Assembly: GCF_016908375.1 (NCBI RefSeq)
Contig: NZ_JAFBDS010000008.1
Span: 1-64,000, forward strand
Direction: 5' to 3'
Length of the DNA stretch: 64,000 bases
DNA from: Amphibacillus cookii
GTDB lineage: Bacteria > Bacillota > Bacilli > Bacillales > Amphibacillaceae
Numbering within the stretch: position 1 is the first letter of the stretch; the number at the start of each line of letters is the position of its first letter. Under the pieces are notes generated by a model. It saw only the letters and a list, made by a program, of their open reading frames with translations, ran no database searches and was not told where the DNA came from. Shown here in pieces: positions 30,352 to 41,160 of this stretch. The translations under genes were made by a program, and so were the position numbers.

Positions 30352-31138
30352 TGTTATCATCTCCATGAATAACCGCCACAATGTCCTCTGCTAATTGTTG
30401 ATGCTGATCAAAGCCGGTCAGCTGGTTAAATATTTGCTCCAACGTCCCTTCCTTATTTTTAGCTTTTAGTTGATCGAAGCTGCCATCCGCCACTATTTCC
30501 CCCTCATTAAGCAATAAGATTCGATCACTTATCTTCTCAACAACGTCCATAATATGCGATGAATAAAAGATCGTCTTTCCTTGCTTAGCCAATTGTGCCA
30601 TCATCTCTTTAATAATCATGACACTATTTGCATCTAAACCACTTAACGGTTCATCGAAAAAAATCAAATCTGGATTATGTATTAAACTCGCTATAATTAA
30701 CAGTTTTTGTTTCATCCCTTTAGAAAACGTACCAATTCTTGAATGGGTCGCGGTCTTCATATCAAACTTCTCAAGTAGTACCGCTAATTTTCGCTTAATG
30801 ATTTCAGCATCCATCCCATACATCTGTCCAACAAAAAGGATGTATTCTTGTGCGGTTAAATCATCATAAATTTCTCCGTTTTCAGGAACATAGCCAATTC
30901 GACGTTTATATTCGACTGTTCCGTGTCGAATATCTTGACCAAATACGTGGACGTGTCCTTGATAACGGTCAAGCAAACCTAAAATGATTTTTACAGTTGT
31001 GCTTTTTCCTGCACCGTTTGGACCAATATAACCAATAATTTGCCCGCGTTTCACATGTAAGTTGATATGGTTAAGTACTTGTTTTGCATTAAACTGAATG
31101 GATAAATCTTTTAATTCAAGTACGAGATCCTCTGACAA
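30344..31138 (-). CDS. ABC transporter ATP-binding protein
   Basis: 264 residues. Walker A GPNGAGKST (38-46), Q-loop in YVPENGE, signature FSKGMKQK (about 138-145, a variant of LSGGQ), Walker B LIFFDEP and H-loop SSH are all present. The C-terminal extension (about 215-264) is typical of ABC-2 exporter ATPases. It is translated just ahead of its permease with an eight-base overlap. GGAGG lies upstream of the ATG. Confidence 0.92.
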   Translation of the reverse strand: MSEDLVLELKDLSIQFNAKQVLNHINLHVKRGQIIGYIGPNGAGKSTTVKIILGLLDRYQGHVHVFGQDIRHGTVEYKRRIGYVPENGEIYDDLTAQEYILFVGQMYGMDAEIIKRKLAVLLEKFDMKTATHSRIGTFSKGMKQKLLIIASLIHNPDLIFFDEPLSGLDANSVMIIKEMMAQLAKQGKTIFYSSHIMDVVEKISDRILLLNEGEIVADGSFDQLKAKNKEGTLEQIFNQLTGFDQHQQLAEDIVAVIHGDDNNE

Positions 31139-31204
31139 TTCAATCGCCTCCTTAACTAATCATTTCTTTAACCTTAACATAATTTACTAATGATCACTAA
31201 AGAT

Positions 31205-31350
31205 TTTATCACAGATAGCCGGCGCAAATGTCCTGGTTAACTCAACTATCAATCAGTGCAAGGGAAGATCATAGACTAAGATCGCCACGTCCTGTGGCAA
31301 CGTCTGCAGGATCTACATCCTGTAACCCTCCGCCCACTGATTGAAGATTC
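31205..31350 (-). repeat. R1 dispersed repeat, copy F, hairpin 2 absent and R2 fragment nested in hairpin 1
   Basis: Read on the minus strand, AGTTGAGTTAACCAGGACAT is followed directly by GCGCCGGCTATCTGTGATAA, so the hairpin 2 block is missing. Hairpin 1 arms AATCAGTG and CACTGATT lie about 90 bases apart, because a piece of the R2 repeat (31270-31316, with GACGTTGCCACAGG and ACAGGATGTAG on the minus strand) sits in the loop. Confidence 0.75.
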
Positions 31351-31373
31351 ATTTTAAATGGATCGACGGCAAT

Positions 31374-31417
31374 AGCAAAAGCTTGCCGTACTTCGATGAG
31401 TGCGACAAGCTTTTGCT
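31374..31417 (-). terminator. Terminator-like hairpin at the end of the pur operon
   Basis: Arms AGCAAAAGCTTG and CAAGCTTTTGCT around about 20 bases, three bases past the purD stop. The 3' arm carries TTTT but no further T-tract. Confidence 0.7.
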
Positions 31418-31419
31418 AG

Positions 31420-32676
31420 TTAGGATTCAGTTATACCTATATCTTTTCGATAAAAGAAGTGGTCGGTCTGATCAAATCGTTTAAGGTAGTGATAAACTTC
31501 AGTTTGTGCTTTTTCAATTGTGTTATCTATCGCCCCAACCAATAACACACGACCTCCATTTGATACGAGTTGACCCATCTCCCCTTGTTTAGTACCGGCA
31601 TGGATCAGATAACAACTGGAATCATCACTAAGTTCCGGTAGGGGGACATCTTTTTTATATGATCCCGGATAACCGGTTGCAGCTACAACCGTACCGATTG
31701 CATATTGATCTCGCCACTTTAATTTTGGATCGATACTTGATGTCACGTCCTCAATCACTTGGATCAAATCATTTTCCAACAGCGGTAAGACGACTTGTGT
31801 CTCAGGATCACCAAAACGCGCATTAAATTCAATCACCTTAACCCCTGACTTCGTTTCAATTAATCCAGCATATAACACCCCGGTATAAGGATGTCCTTCC
31901 GCGACCATTGCTTTGGCGACCGGCTTTATAATCGACTCGACAGTAAATGATACATGATCAGGGTCTAAATTTGGAACAGGAGCATATGCGCCCATCCCCC
32001 CAGTATTAGGTCCTTGGTCATGGTCGAAAGCACGCTTATGATCACGAGCAGGAATCATTGGGTAAACGGCCTCCCCTTCAACAAAAGCAAATAGAGAAAA
32101 CTCTTTGCCTTCGAGGAATTCTTCAATTACAATCGATGCCCCAGCTGAACCAAAACGATTGTGAACAAGCATCTGCTCAACAGCTTGATGAGCTTCTTCA
32201 ACAGTCATCGCCACGACCACCCCTTTGCCAGCAGCTAAACCATCTGCTTTGACTACAATCGGTGCCCCTTGCTCACTGATATAAGCTTTTGCTTGTTCAC
32301 TATTCGTAAATGTCTGATAGTTTGCTGTAGGGATATGATATTTTTGCATTAAATGTTTGCTAAAATCTTTGCTTGCTTCAATTTGCGCAGCTGCTTGTGT
32401 CGGTCCAAATATCTTTAACCCTTCTCGACGGAATACATCGACAATCCCTTTCGTTAATGGAGTTTCTGGACCGACGATGGTCCAATCAATCGCTTCCTTT
32501 TTGACAAACGCAACAAGCTCTTCAATTGCATCGTCTTTAATATCCACACAGATCGCTTCTGTTGCTATTCCACCATTGCCTGGCGCAGCATAGACTTGTT
32601 TAATACGATCGGATTGATTCAATTTCTTCACAAGCATATGTTCACGTCCACCACTACCAATCACAAGTACGTCCAT
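31420..32676 (-). CDS. purD: Phosphoribosylamine-glycine ligase
   Basis: 418 residues from the ATG of MDVLVIGSGGREHML; AAGGTGAG lies eight bases upstream, and a GTG nine bases before it is less likely. ATP-grasp enzyme with VKADGLAAGKGV (about 140-151), GPNTGGMGAYAP and EFNARFGDPETQ. It makes GAR from phosphoribosylamine, glycine and ATP, the second step of purine synthesis. It is the last gene of the operon, 27 bases after purH. Confidence 0.97.
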   Translation of the reverse strand: MDVLVIGSGGREHMLVKKLNQSDRIKQVYAAPGNGGIATEAICVDIKDDAIEELVAFVKKEAIDWTIVGPETPLTKGIVDVFRREGLKIFGPTQAAAQIEASKDFSKHLMQKYHIPTANYQTFTNSEQAKAYISEQGAPIVVKADGLAAGKGVVVAMTVEEAHQAVEQMLVHNRFGSAGASIVIEEFLEGKEFSLFAFVEGEAVYPMIPARDHKRAFDHDQGPNTGGMGAYAPVPNLDPDHVSFTVESIIKPVAKAMVAEGHPYTGVLYAGLIETKSGVKVIEFNARFGDPETQVVLPLLENDLIQVIEDVTSSIDPKLKWRDQYAIGTVVAATGYPGSYKKDVPLPELSDDSSCYLIHAGTKQGEMGQLVSNGGRVLLVGAIDNTIEKAQTEVYHYLKRFDQTDHFFYRKDIGITES

Positions 32677-32703
32677 CCGAATCACTCACCTTATCTTAAT
32701 ATC

Positions 32704-34239
32704 TTAATGTTTAAAATGACGCATATCCGTCATGACCATCGCTATACCATGACGATTGCATGCATCAATCGAATCTTGATCGCGCTTCGATCCACCTGGT
32801 TGAATAATTGCTGTAATGCCGGCTTTTGCAGCATTCTCAACGGTGTCTGGCATCGGGAAAAATGCATCTGAGGCAAGGACAGCTCCATGTGTTTCAGCAC
32901 CTGCTTGTTCAAAAGCGATCTGAGCAGCACCGACACGATTCATTTGACCTGCACCTACACCAATGGTTTGCTGACCTTTAACCACGACAATCGCATTGGA
33001 TTTAACATGCTTCACCACTTTCCAAGCAAACAATAATTCTGCTAACTCCGCTTCGCTTGGCGCGCGTTCCGTCGCAACGGTTAAATGATCGGCTTTAATT
33101 TGACCAAGGTCTCGGTCTTGGACAAGAAGACCGCCAAGGACACTAACGACTTTTTGCGTATCTTGTTTATCTGATTCCATTGATGCTTCGAGTAAGCGCA
33201 AATTCGGCTTGCTCGTTAAAATATCAAGTGCTTCACGAGAAAAGCTTGGCGCAATCACGATTTCTAAAAAGATGTCTTGCAACAGCTGAGCTGTCGCTTG
33301 ATCCACTTCGCGATTCAACGCGATAATCCCTCCAAAGATCGAAATAGGATCAGCATCATAAGCCTTCTGAAAAGCTTGTTCAAGGGTCTCGCCTATCCCC
33401 ACGCCACAAGGATTCATATGCTTTACAGCCACAGCAGCTGGTTGTTTATCAAATTCAAATACAATTTCTAAGGCAGCATTTGCATCTTGAATATTATTGT
33501 AAGATAACGCTTTGCCATGAAGCTGTTTCGCATTTGCAATGGATCCACCATTAATGAGCGGCTCTTGATAGAAAGCGGCTAATTGATGTGGGTTTTCCCC
33601 ATAGCGTAGCGATTGTACTTTCTCATAAGTAAGGGTTAAGGTTTCGGGGGCATTCTCTTCTGTTATTTCACTAAAATAATTAGCAATTAACGCATCATAA
33701 TGTGCTGTATGGCGAAACACTTTTGCTGCTAATTGCTTGCGGAATGCTACCGTTACTTGTCCGTCATTTAATTGCGCTAGCACCTTATCATAATCTGTTG
33801 GATCAACTACAACCGTAACATCACGGAAGTTCTTTGCTGCTGATCTTAACATCGTCGGTCCACCAATATCAATGTTTTCAATCGCATCAGCCTCTGTTAC
33901 ACCTGGTTTTGCAATCGTTTCTTTAAATGGATACAAGTTAACGACAACGATATCAATCGGTGTAATCCCTCGCTCGGCTAACTGGGCTTGGTGTGATGGA
34001 TCATCACGGCGAGCTAATAAACCACCATGGATGGCTGGATGCAACGTCTTCACACGTCCGTCCAAGATTTCATCAAAGTTAGTAACAGCTGATACGGGTA
34101 AAGCCTCTAGTCCAGCCTGTTCTAACGCTTTTAACGTCCCACCAGTTGAGATTAATTGATAACCAGCTTTGACTAACCCCTTTGCAAATGGCACAAGATT
34201 ATTTTTATTCGAAACACTTAATAATGCTCTTTTCGTCAA
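32704..34239 (-). CDS. purH: Bifunctional AICAR transformylase/IMP cyclohydrolase
   Basis: 511 residues. The N-terminal cyclohydrolase (MGS-like fold, [26 protein letters not shown]) spans about 1-195. The C-terminal transformylase has YGENPHQLA, the catalytic Lys-His pair in VKHMNPCG (about 264) and [20 protein letters not shown]. It does the last two steps to IMP. Three bases separate it from purN. Confidence 0.97.
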   Translation of the reverse strand: MTKRALLSVSNKNNLVPFAKGLVKAGYQLISTGGTLKALEQAGLEALPVSAVTNFDEILDGRVKTLHPAIHGGLLARRDDPSHQAQLAERGITPIDIVVVNLYPFKETIAKPGVTEADAIENIDIGGPTMLRSAAKNFRDVTVVVDPTDYDKVLAQLNDGQVTVAFRKQLAAKVFRHTAHYDALIANYFSEITEENAPETLTLTYEKVQSLRYGENPHQLAAFYQEPLINGGSIANAKQLHGKALSYNNIQDANAALEIVFEFDKQPAAVAVKHMNPCGVGIGETLEQAFQKAYDADPISIFGGIIALNREVDQATAQLLQDIFLEIVIAPSFSREALDILTSKPNLRLLEASMESDKQDTQKVVSVLGGLLVQDRDLGQIKADHLTVATERAPSEAELAELLFAWKVVKHVKSNAIVVVKGQQTIGVGAGQMNRVGAAQIAFEQAGAETHGAVLASDAFFPMPDTVENAAKAGITAIIQPGGSKRDQDSIDACNRHGIAMVMTDMRHFKH

Positions 34240-34242
34240 CGT

Positions 34243-34824
34243 CTATTCCCCCTCTTTGATTAATTGCTGAATCGTTTTGGGATACAACATATGCTCGACA
34301 TCTTGAATCTTACGTTGTAACACTTCACGTGTCATGTCCTCTTCGATTTTAACAGGTTGTTGTGCAATAATTTTTCCGGTATCCATACCTTGATCAACAT
34401 AATGAATTGTTACACCGGATACTTTTACGCCAGCATGTAGAGCTTGACCAATTGCATCTAGACCGGGAAAAGCAGGAAGTAGGGATGGATGTATATTCAC
34501 CATTCTCCCATGATACGCTGCCAATAACGTGGGGCCAACAAGGCGCATATAACCAGCTAAAATCACCCAATCTACCTTTACCTCTCGCAATTGCTGCGCA
34601 ATTTCTGTTTCAAAATCTACTTTCGTTTGATAATCTTTTGGATCAAAAACAAACGTAGCGACTTTGTTCTGATCTGCTTTTTCAATCACTTGAGCGCCTG
34701 GCCGATCACAAACGATCATCACCACTTCCGCATCAAGCGTGCCCTGCTTAATGGCTTGATCAATTGCATCATAATTACTCCCCGTTCCAGAAGCAAAGAC
34801 GGCTAATCGCGTCTTATCCTTCAA
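34243..34824 (-). CDS. purN: Phosphoribosylglycinamide formyltransferase
   Basis: 193 residues. FASGTGSNYDAI (10-21) is the phosphate-binding start. HPSLLPAFPGLDA (about 111-123) holds the catalytic His. VSGVTIHYVDQGMDTGKII (about 136-154) includes the catalytic Asp. It transfers formyl from 10-formyl-THF to GAR. It overlaps purM by 11 bases, a sign of translational coupling. Confidence 0.97.
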   Translation of the reverse strand: MKDKTRLAVFASGTGSNYDAIDQAIKQGTLDAEVVMIVCDRPGAQVIEKADQNKVATFVFDPKDYQTKVDFETEIAQQLREVKVDWVILAGYMRLVGPTLLAAYHGRMVNIHPSLLPAFPGLDAIGQALHAGVKVSGVTIHYVDQGMDTGKIIAQQPVKIEEDMTREVLQRKIQDVEHMLYPKTIQQLIKEGE

Positions 34825-35842
34825 TGCATTTCACCCCTGTCTCTGCAACCACCTCGCCAATATGATAGGCTGTTTCACCAAGGTCTGTTAGTAATTGCAG
34901 TGCCAAATCTTTCTGTTCAGCATCAATAACCATTGCCATGCCAATCCCCATATTGAATACACCAAATAAATCTGAATTTGTTAATTGGGCTTGGTCTTTT
35001 AAAAAAGTGAAAATAGCAGGAATCTCCCAATTTGACAATTGAATGACAGCACCTAGATGATCGGGTAAGGCACGCGGAATATTCTCGTAAAAGCCGCCTC
35101 CAGTAATATGACTAATCCCTTTAATAGTGACCTTCGATTTTAAAGCCTTAAATGCTTTAGCATAAATCCTTGTTGGTATCAAAAGCGATTCACCAATAGA
35201 CCTATCGAGTTGTTCCGGGACATCCGTTAATTTAAGTTGCTGATCAGCCAAAATCTTTCGAACTAACGAAAATCCATTAGCATGTACACCACTTGAGGCT
35301 AATCCGATAATACAATCACCCGCCTTAATCGTTTGACCTGTGATTAAGTCAGGTTTATTTGCAATACCGACAACGAAACCAGCGAGATCATATTCATCTG
35401 GCTGATACATATCGGGCATCTCCGCCGTTTCTCCACCTATCAATGCGGCTCCGCTTTCCACACAACCATCGGCAATCCCTTTAACAATTTGTTCGATTTG
35501 TTCAGGTATATTGCGACCACAAGCGATGTAATCAAGAAAAAACAACGGGTCAGCCCCTTGAGCGATGACATCATTCACGCACATGGCCACTAAATCAATA
35601 CCGATTGTATCATGCTGATTCAATTCAAAAGCAAGCTTTAACTTCGTTCCAACTCCGTCCGTTCCAGAAATAAGCACGGGTTGATCGTATGAGAATCCAG
35701 CAAGGTCAAATAAACCAGCAAAAGCACCTACACCACCAAGGACTTCTGGACGATCGGTTCGTTTAATATGCTTTTTCATTAACTCAACCGCTTGATAACC
35801 GGCATGCACATCAACACCGGCGGCTTTATAAATATCACTCAT
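34814..35842 (-). CDS. purM: Phosphoribosylformylglycinamidine cyclo-ligase
   Basis: 342 residues: YKAAGVDVHAGYQAVELMK, VLISGTDGVGTKLKLA (about 55-70), CVNDVIAQGADPLFFLDY and GGETAEMPDMY are the AIR-synthase motifs. It closes the imidazole ring with ATP. It starts 18 bases after purF. Confidence 0.97.
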   Translation of the reverse strand: MSDIYKAAGVDVHAGYQAVELMKKHIKRTDRPEVLGGVGAFAGLFDLAGFSYDQPVLISGTDGVGTKLKLAFELNQHDTIGIDLVAMCVNDVIAQGADPLFFLDYIACGRNIPEQIEQIVKGIADGCVESGAALIGGETAEMPDMYQPDEYDLAGFVVGIANKPDLITGQTIKAGDCIIGLASSGVHANGFSLVRKILADQQLKLTDVPEQLDRSIGESLLIPTRIYAKAFKALKSKVTIKGISHITGGGFYENIPRALPDHLGAVIQLSNWEIPAIFTFLKDQAQLTNSDLFGVFNMGIGMAMVIDAEQKDLALQLLTDLGETAYHIGEVVAETGVKCIEG

Positions 35843-35860
35843 TATTATTCGCTCCTGTCC

Positions 35861-37270
35861 TTAATCTTTGTAGGCTGGTATAACCGTATCTGGATAGATT
35901 TCGGTCGGATAATTGCCCGTAAAACATGCATGACAAATCCCATCTTCAATTGACGGCTCTTTTACAATCGATTGCTCTAATCCATCAACAGATAAAAAGG
36001 CCAGGCTATCTGCGCCAATTTGTTCACACATTTCTTCAACCGAATAATTGGCAGCAATCAGCTCACTTTTAGTTGACGTGTCAATCCCATAATAGCATGG
36101 ATTTACAATTGGTGGAGAAGCAATCCGAACATGCACTTCTGTTGCCCCTGCGTCTTTAAGTAGTCGAACAATTCGCCGACTTGTCGTTCCTCTAACAATC
36201 GAATCATCAACCATCACAACACGTTTTCCTTCAACAATCCCCCTAACTGGAGATAGCTTCATTTTCACACCTTGCTCCCGCAATTCTTGCGAAGGTTGAA
36301 TAAACGTTCGGCCGACATAACGATTTTTGATTAATCCTAATTCATAAGGAATACCACTCGCTTCAGAAAAGCCAATCGCTGCAGAAATACTAGAATCAGG
36401 AACCCCTGTTACCACATCAGCTTCAACAATTGCTTCTTTCGCTAGCTGCTTACCCATTGTTTTACGACTGGCATGAACATTTTGACCATTGACATTACTA
36501 TCAGGACGAGAGAAATAAACATACTCCATTGCGCATAGTGAACGTCGCATTGGTGAACTGAATGAACTTGATTTAAGTCCGTCTTTGTCAATGGTGATCA
36601 ATTCGCCCGGCTTTACTTCTCGTAAATACTCGGCCCCAATTAAATCAAAGGCACACGTCTCAGAAGCAACCACATAAGCATCGCCTAATTTACCTAATGA
36701 AAGCGGACGTAAACCTCTAGGATCTAGTGCGACAAACAATTGGTGTTCAGTTAAAAAAGTAAAAGCATATGCTCCTTTTATCATGCCTAACGCCTGCTTA
36801 ATCGCTTCTTCTAAACTAAGGTAGCCACTACGTTTGATGAGATGAGCGACAACCTCTGTATCAGAAGTCGTTTGCAAAATACTCCCTTGTGCCTCAAGTT
36901 GCGCTTTTAACGCAAATGCATTTACTAAATTCCCATTATGCGCAAGAGCCATACTCGATGTTTGCGAACGAAATAATAACGGTTGAACATTTTCATACCC
37001 GCCACCACCTTGTGTGGCGTAACGAACATGACCAATTGCAGCAGAACCGGTTAATTCCTTAATCTGTCCTTCTTGAAAGACTTCGTTAATTAACCCTATT
37101 CCTTTATGGAGATGGAGCTGATCACCATCACTTGTGACAATACCTGCACCTTCTTGCCCACGATGTTGCAGGGCGTGCAGACCATAATACGTCATCTCTG
37201 CCGCTTTCTCATGACCCCAAATCGCAAAAACACCACATTCTTCGTTTAAACCTTTGATTTCAGCAAGCAT
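35861..37270 (-). CDS. purF: Amidophosphoribosyltransferase
   Basis: 469 residues. The 11-residue propeptide [11 protein letters not shown] precedes nucleophile Cys 12 (CGVFAIWG), exposed after processing. The glutaminase domain has HRGQEGAG. The transferase domain has the PRPP loop [13 protein letters not shown] (about 346-358) and Fe-S cysteines in SLCAMEY, CYYG and ICHAC, as in the B. subtilis enzyme, whose cluster makes it oxygen-labile. It commits PRPP to purine synthesis. It overlaps purL by 25 bases. Confidence 0.97.
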   Translation of the reverse strand: MLAEIKGLNEECGVFAIWGHEKAAEMTYYGLHALQHRGQEGAGIVTSDGDQLHLHKGIGLINEVFQEGQIKELTGSAAIGHVRYATQGGGGYENVQPLLFRSQTSSMALAHNGNLVNAFALKAQLEAQGSILQTTSDTEVVAHLIKRSGYLSLEEAIKQALGMIKGAYAFTFLTEHQLFVALDPRGLRPLSLGKLGDAYVVASETCAFDLIGAEYLREVKPGELITIDKDGLKSSSFSSPMRRSLCAMEYVYFSRPDSNVNGQNVHASRKTMGKQLAKEAIVEADVVTGVPDSSISAAIGFSEASGIPYELGLIKNRYVGRTFIQPSQELREQGVKMKLSPVRGIVEGKRVVMVDDSIVRGTTSRRIVRLLKDAGATEVHVRIASPPIVNPCYYGIDTSTKSELIAANYSVEEMCEQIGADSLAFLSVDGLEQSIVKEPSIEDGICHACFTGNYPTEIYPDTVIPAYKD

Positions 37271-39474
37271 AGTATAGCTCCCTTCCAGCGTGATTCCAAC
37301 ACTGTAACTGGTTTGCTAATGATCATGTTATCATTGATTGTTATCTTTAAATCGGCTGTCTCAGTGACTGTGCCAATTGAGACTGCGTCTTCAATTTCTG
37401 TGAGTACGCGTTCTTTGTCAGCAGACGCAACCGTTATTAAAAAGCGCGATTGACTCTCGCTAAATAACAGGGTTGTTGCATCGCCAGTTAATTGAACATC
37501 AGCACCTAACTGCTTCGTTGAAAAGAGCGATTCAGCTAAAGCCACAGCTAAACCACCTTCAGATAAGTCATGCGCTGATTTAACAAGTCCTTTTTGAATC
37601 GCTGATAACAGTTGGGTTTGATGTTTTTGTTCTATGGCTAAATCAATCGATGGGGCTTGACCATAATATTGGTTCTCTAATAGATTTTGCAACTCGCTAC
37701 CACCAAATTCCGGTTGGGTTTCACCAATAAGAATAATCACATCACCGGCTTCTTTAAAGTGTGAAGTGGTGATATCTTTCGTTGATTGATGCAACCCTAC
37801 CATCCCAACGATTGGCGTTGGGAAAATCGATTGACCATTTGATTCATTATAAAGCGATACATTACCACTAATAACAGGGGTATTTAAAGCCAAGCTAGCC
37901 GCTGCCATCCCTTCGACACTTTTCTCCATTTGCCAGAAATTTTCTGGTTTATCAGGATTACCGAAATTCAAGCCATCTGTTAACGCAAGGGGTTGTGCTC
38001 CTGATGCCACAATATTACGGGCCGCCTCAGCAACAGCAATCTTACCCCCTACTTCAGGATCCAAATAAATATAACGCGCGTTACAATCCGTTGTGATCGC
38101 AATCGCTTTATCATAACCTCTTATACGAACCACCGCCGCATCAGAACCTGGTGCGACAACTGTATTCGCTTGAACCATCGAGTCGTATTGATCATAGACA
38201 TATTCTTTACTAGCAATCGTCGGTTGAGCAAGTAATTGTTCCAATACCTCACCATGATTGGTTACCTTTGGATAGTAAACGGGCATCGCTTGAAACTTTT
38301 CATAATAAGCAGGTACTTGTGATGGTTTATTATAGACGGGTGCATCTTCAGCTAAACTGTCAACAGGAATATCACAAACGACCTTCCCTTGATGAAGTAA
38401 GCGAAACTGCTTATCATCAGTAACTTGACCCACTGCAACAGCCTCTAGTTGATATTTTTCAAAAATAGAAGTAATTTCTTGTTCGCGACCTTTTTCAACA
38501 ACAAGTAACATCCGTTCTTGTGATTCGGATAGCATCATCTCATAGGCCGTCATATTCGCTTCACGTTGCGGAATCAAATCTAAATTCATCTCCATACCCA
38601 TACCGGCTTTACTCGCCATTTCACTTGCTGATGACGTTAGGCCCGCAGCTCCCATGTCCTGCATCCCAACAAGCGCATCCGATTTAATCGCTTCAAGACA
38701 TGCTTCAATTAACAATTTCTCCATAAACGGGTCACCGACTTGAACGTTTGACCGTTTGCTTTCTGAGTCCTCCGTTAGATCTTCAGAAGCAAATGTAGCA
38801 CCATGAATACCGTCTCGCCCCGTTTTCGATCCAACATAAAGCACGGTATTTCCGAGTCCAGCTGCAATACCTTTTTGGATATCTTTTTGATCGATCAGAC
38901 CAACACACATTGCATTAACAAGGGGGTTCCCTTCATAACAGGCATCAAATTGAATTTCTCCCCCTACAGTAGGAACACCAACACAGTTACCATAACCCGC
39001 GATACCGTGGATAACTTCATCAAATAGGTATTTAACACGACCCGTTGTCAGCGGACCAAAGCGTAATGAATTGAGTGAGGCAATCGGACGCGCCCCCATC
39101 GAGAAGATATCACGAATAATCCCACCGACTCCAGTGGCTGCCCCTTGATAAGGTTCAACTGCTGAAGGATGATTATGACTTTCTATTTTAAAAGCAACGG
39201 CTTGACCATCACCAATATCAACAATACCAGCACCTTCACCTGGCCCTTGAATCACTTGCTGACCCTCGGTTGGAAACTTGCGCAATAACGGCTTTGATGT
39301 TTTATAACTACAATGCTCTGACCACATCACGGAAAAGATCCCTGTCTCTGTAAAGTTAGGACGCCGACCTAAAATACGCACGATCGATTGATATTCTTGA
39401 TCGGACAAACCCATTTCTCGATAGTGTTTTTCTTTTTCAATGGTTTCAGGGCTAACTTCAAGCGTTTGTAACAT
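37246..39474 (-). CDS. purL: FGAM synthase subunit PurL
   Basis: 742 residues, the small-type PurL that works with PurQ and Pur[16 protein letters not shown] (about 49-63), [20 protein letters not shown] (about 92-111) and [13 protein letters not shown] (about 270) are the ATP- and FGAR-binding blocks; a second AIRS-like half follows. It uses ammonia from PurQ to amidate FGAR. GGAGGG lies seven bases before the ATG. It overlaps purQ by 17 bases. Confidence 0.97.
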   Translation of the reverse strand: MLQTLEVSPETIEKEKHYREMGLSDQEYQSIVRILGRRPNFTETGIFSVMWSEHCSYKTSKPLLRKFPTEGQQVIQGPGEGAGIVDIGDGQAVAFKIESHNHPSAVEPYQGAATGVGGIIRDIFSMGARPIASLNSLRFGPLTTGRVKYLFDEVIHGIAGYGNCVGVPTVGGEIQFDACYEGNPLVNAMCVGLIDQKDIQKGIAAGLGNTVLYVGSKTGRDGIHGATFASEDLTEDSESKRSNVQVGDPFMEKLLIEACLEAIKSDALVGMQDMGAAGLTSSASEMASKAGMGMEMNLDLIPQREANMTAYEMMLSESQERMLLVVEKGREQEITSIFEKYQLEAVAVGQVTDDKQFRLLHQGKVVCDIPVDSLAEDAPVYNKPSQVPAYYEKFQAMPVYYPKVTNHGEVLEQLLAQPTIASKEYVYDQYDSMVQANTVVAPGSDAAVVRIRGYDKAIAITTDCNARYIYLDPEVGGKIAVAEAARNIVASGAQPLALTDGLNFGNPDKPENFWQMEKSVEGMAAASLALNTPVISGNVSLYNESNGQSIFPTPIVGMVGLHQSTKDITTSHFKEAGDVIILIGETQPEFGGSELQNLLENQYYGQAPSIDLAIEQKHQTQLLSAIQKGLVKSAHDLSEGGLAVALAESLFSTKQLGADVQLTGDATTLLFSESQSRFLITVASADKERVLTEIEDAVSIGTVTETADLKITINDNMIISKPVTVLESRWKGAILCLLKSKV

Positions 39475-40141
39475 AGCTTTCCCTCCAATTTACCAGCATT
39501 GACTTAAATAAGTTCAAGCCATCTTCGCTGCCTAAAATAGCTTCCGTTGCACGTTCAGGGTGTGGCATCATGCCAAGTACATTTCCTTTTTCATTAACAA
39601 TGCCGGCAATATCCTCCACCGAACCATTGGGGTTATTTTGATAGGTAAAGACAATTTGGTTATTTGCCTTCAACTGAGCAAGCGTGGTTGGATCACAAAA
39701 ATAATTTCCCTCTCCATGGGCAATCGGAATCGAAATCATTTGTCCTTTTTCATATTCAGAAGTAAATAATGTTTGATTGTTGCGAACAACTAGATTCTCG
39801 TGATGACACAAAAATTTTAATGCTTTATTCCTTAATAGTGCCCCGGGTAAAAGCCCAGATTCGAGCAAAATTTGAAATCCATTGCACACCCCTAATATTG
39901 GCGTGCCACGATCGGCTTCTCGGTGGAGTGATTTTACAATTTCTGAAGTTGAGGCGATGGCGCCACATCGTAAATAATCACCATAAGAAAAACCACCAGG
40001 AAGTAAAATCGCATCATAACCTTCAAGCGATGAATTTTGATACCAGACGAACTCAGCTTCTGCTCCAAGTGCATCTTTGGCAGCATAATACATATCACGA
40101 TCGCAATTTGAGCCAGGGAAAACAATCACAGCAAACTTCAC
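39458..40141 (-). CDS. purQ: FGAM synthase glutaminase subunit PurQ
   Basis: 227 residues, class I glutamine amidotransferase: nucleophile Cys in [10 protein letters not shown] (about 86), with HGEGNY and the His/Glu pair in MMPHPERA (about 193-200). It supplies ammonia to PurL. It overlaps purS by four bases. Confidence 0.97.
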   Translation of the reverse strand: MKFAVIVFPGSNCDRDMYYAAKDALGAEAEFVWYQNSSLEGYDAILLPGGFSYGDYLRCGAIASTSEIVKSLHREADRGTPILGVCNGFQILLESGLLPGALLRNKALKFLCHHENLVVRNNQTLFTSEYEKGQMISIPIAHGEGNYFCDPTTLAQLKANNQIVFTYQNNPNGSVEDIAGIVNEKGNVLGMMPHPERATEAILGSEDGLNLFKSMLVNWRESYVTNA

Positions 40142-40389
40142 TGAACAACGCCCTCCTCAATGGTATAGCTATAATTTTCAATCACCGGATTAGCCAAAAG
40201 TTTCTGACACATTTGCTCAACTTGCTCTGTCACCTGTTCACTATCTGAAAAGGTCATTTCAATAAATTTACCTACGCGAACATCTTCAACCCCTTGATAG
40301 CCTAGCGTATTTAAAGAACCTTCAATCGCTTTCCCTTGTGGATCAAGGACACCCTCTTTTAGCGTGATATGAATATTAACTTTAATCAT
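40138..40389 (-). CDS. purS: FGAM synthase subunit PurS
   Basis: 83 residues. [20 protein letters not shown] (14-33) is the PurS signature. The dimer bridges PurQ and PurL and gates the ammonia channel. Four-base overlaps join it to purC and purQ. Confidence 0.96.
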   Translation of the reverse strand: MIKVNIHITLKEGVLDPQGKAIEGSLNTLGYQGVEDVRVGKFIEMTFSDSEQVTEQVEQMCQKLLANPVIENYSYTIEEGVVQ

Positions 40390-41096
40390 TTTACTGCCTC
40401 CAGTCGTTTTAGTATCGTATCATAGACGGTTATTAAATCACCGGTACCTTGCCGAAACACATCCTTATCTAGTTTAGCTTCAGTCGTTTTGTCCCAAAGT
40501 CGGCACGTATCTGGTGAAATTTCATCAGCTAAGACGATTTCTCCCAATCGATCACGACCAAACTCTAGTTTGAAATCTACTAATTTAACTTCAATCGTGT
40601 CAAAGAAAGTTTGCAGCAGATGATTCACTTTAAGGGCATAGCTTTTGATTTGATCAAGCTCTTCGATCGTTGCGTCTGTTAAAAGCAGAGCGTGTTGGTC
40701 ATTAATAATTGGATCATCAAGTGCATCTTCTTTAAAATAGAATTCAATTAGAGGTGGATCAAAAACGGTCTTTTCTTTAATGCCTAATCGTTTGACAATA
40801 CTACCTGTTGCTAGATTACGAACAACGACTTCGAGTGGGACGATTGTCGTTTGTTGGACAAGTTGTTCTGTATCATTTAACGTTTTTTTAAAATGACTTG
40901 GGACCCCATGATCAGCTAAATAGGTAAACAAATAAGCCGAAATTAAGTTATTATACCGGCCCTTCCCATTAAAGGTGGCCTTCTTTTTTCCGTTAAAGGC
41001 AGTCGCGTCATTTTTATAAGAAAGCACCAATAAATCCGATTGGTCCGTTGTATAGACTTGCTTAGCTTTCCCTTCATACAAAAGCTGTTTCTTCAT
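40386..41096 (-). CDS. purC: SAICAR synthetase
   Basis: 236 residues: LLYEGKAKQVYTTDQ (5-19) is the ATP-binding start, VPLEVVVRNLATGSIVKRLG (76-95), and LVDFKLEFGRD and LADEISPDTCRLWD complete the signature. It joins aspartate to CAIR. The 64-base gap before it, after purB, is the largest in the operon. Confidence 0.97.
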   Translation of the reverse strand: MKKQLLYEGKAKQVYTTDQSDLLVLSYKNDATAFNGKKKATFNGKGRYNNLISAYLFTYLADHGVPSHFKKTLNDTEQLVQQTTIVPLEVVVRNLATGSIVKRLGIKEKTVFDPPLIEFYFKEDALDDPIINDQHALLLTDATIEELDQIKSYALKVNHLLQTFFDTIEVKLVDFKLEFGRDRLGEIVLADEISPDTCRLWDKTTEAKLDKDVFRQGTGDLITVYDTILKRLEAVK

Positions 41097-41160
41097 CAGC
41101 TACACCCCTCTTTTGTGATATCCTTTCATTTAAAACGACGGAACAAAAGGTAAACTTGAC

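Noticed and set aside
39769-40248. 159-aa plus-strand ORF opposite purQ/purS
   Set aside because: It runs antisense to well-supported purQ and purS, has no ribosome binding site and a low-complexity composition; a shadow of coding bias.
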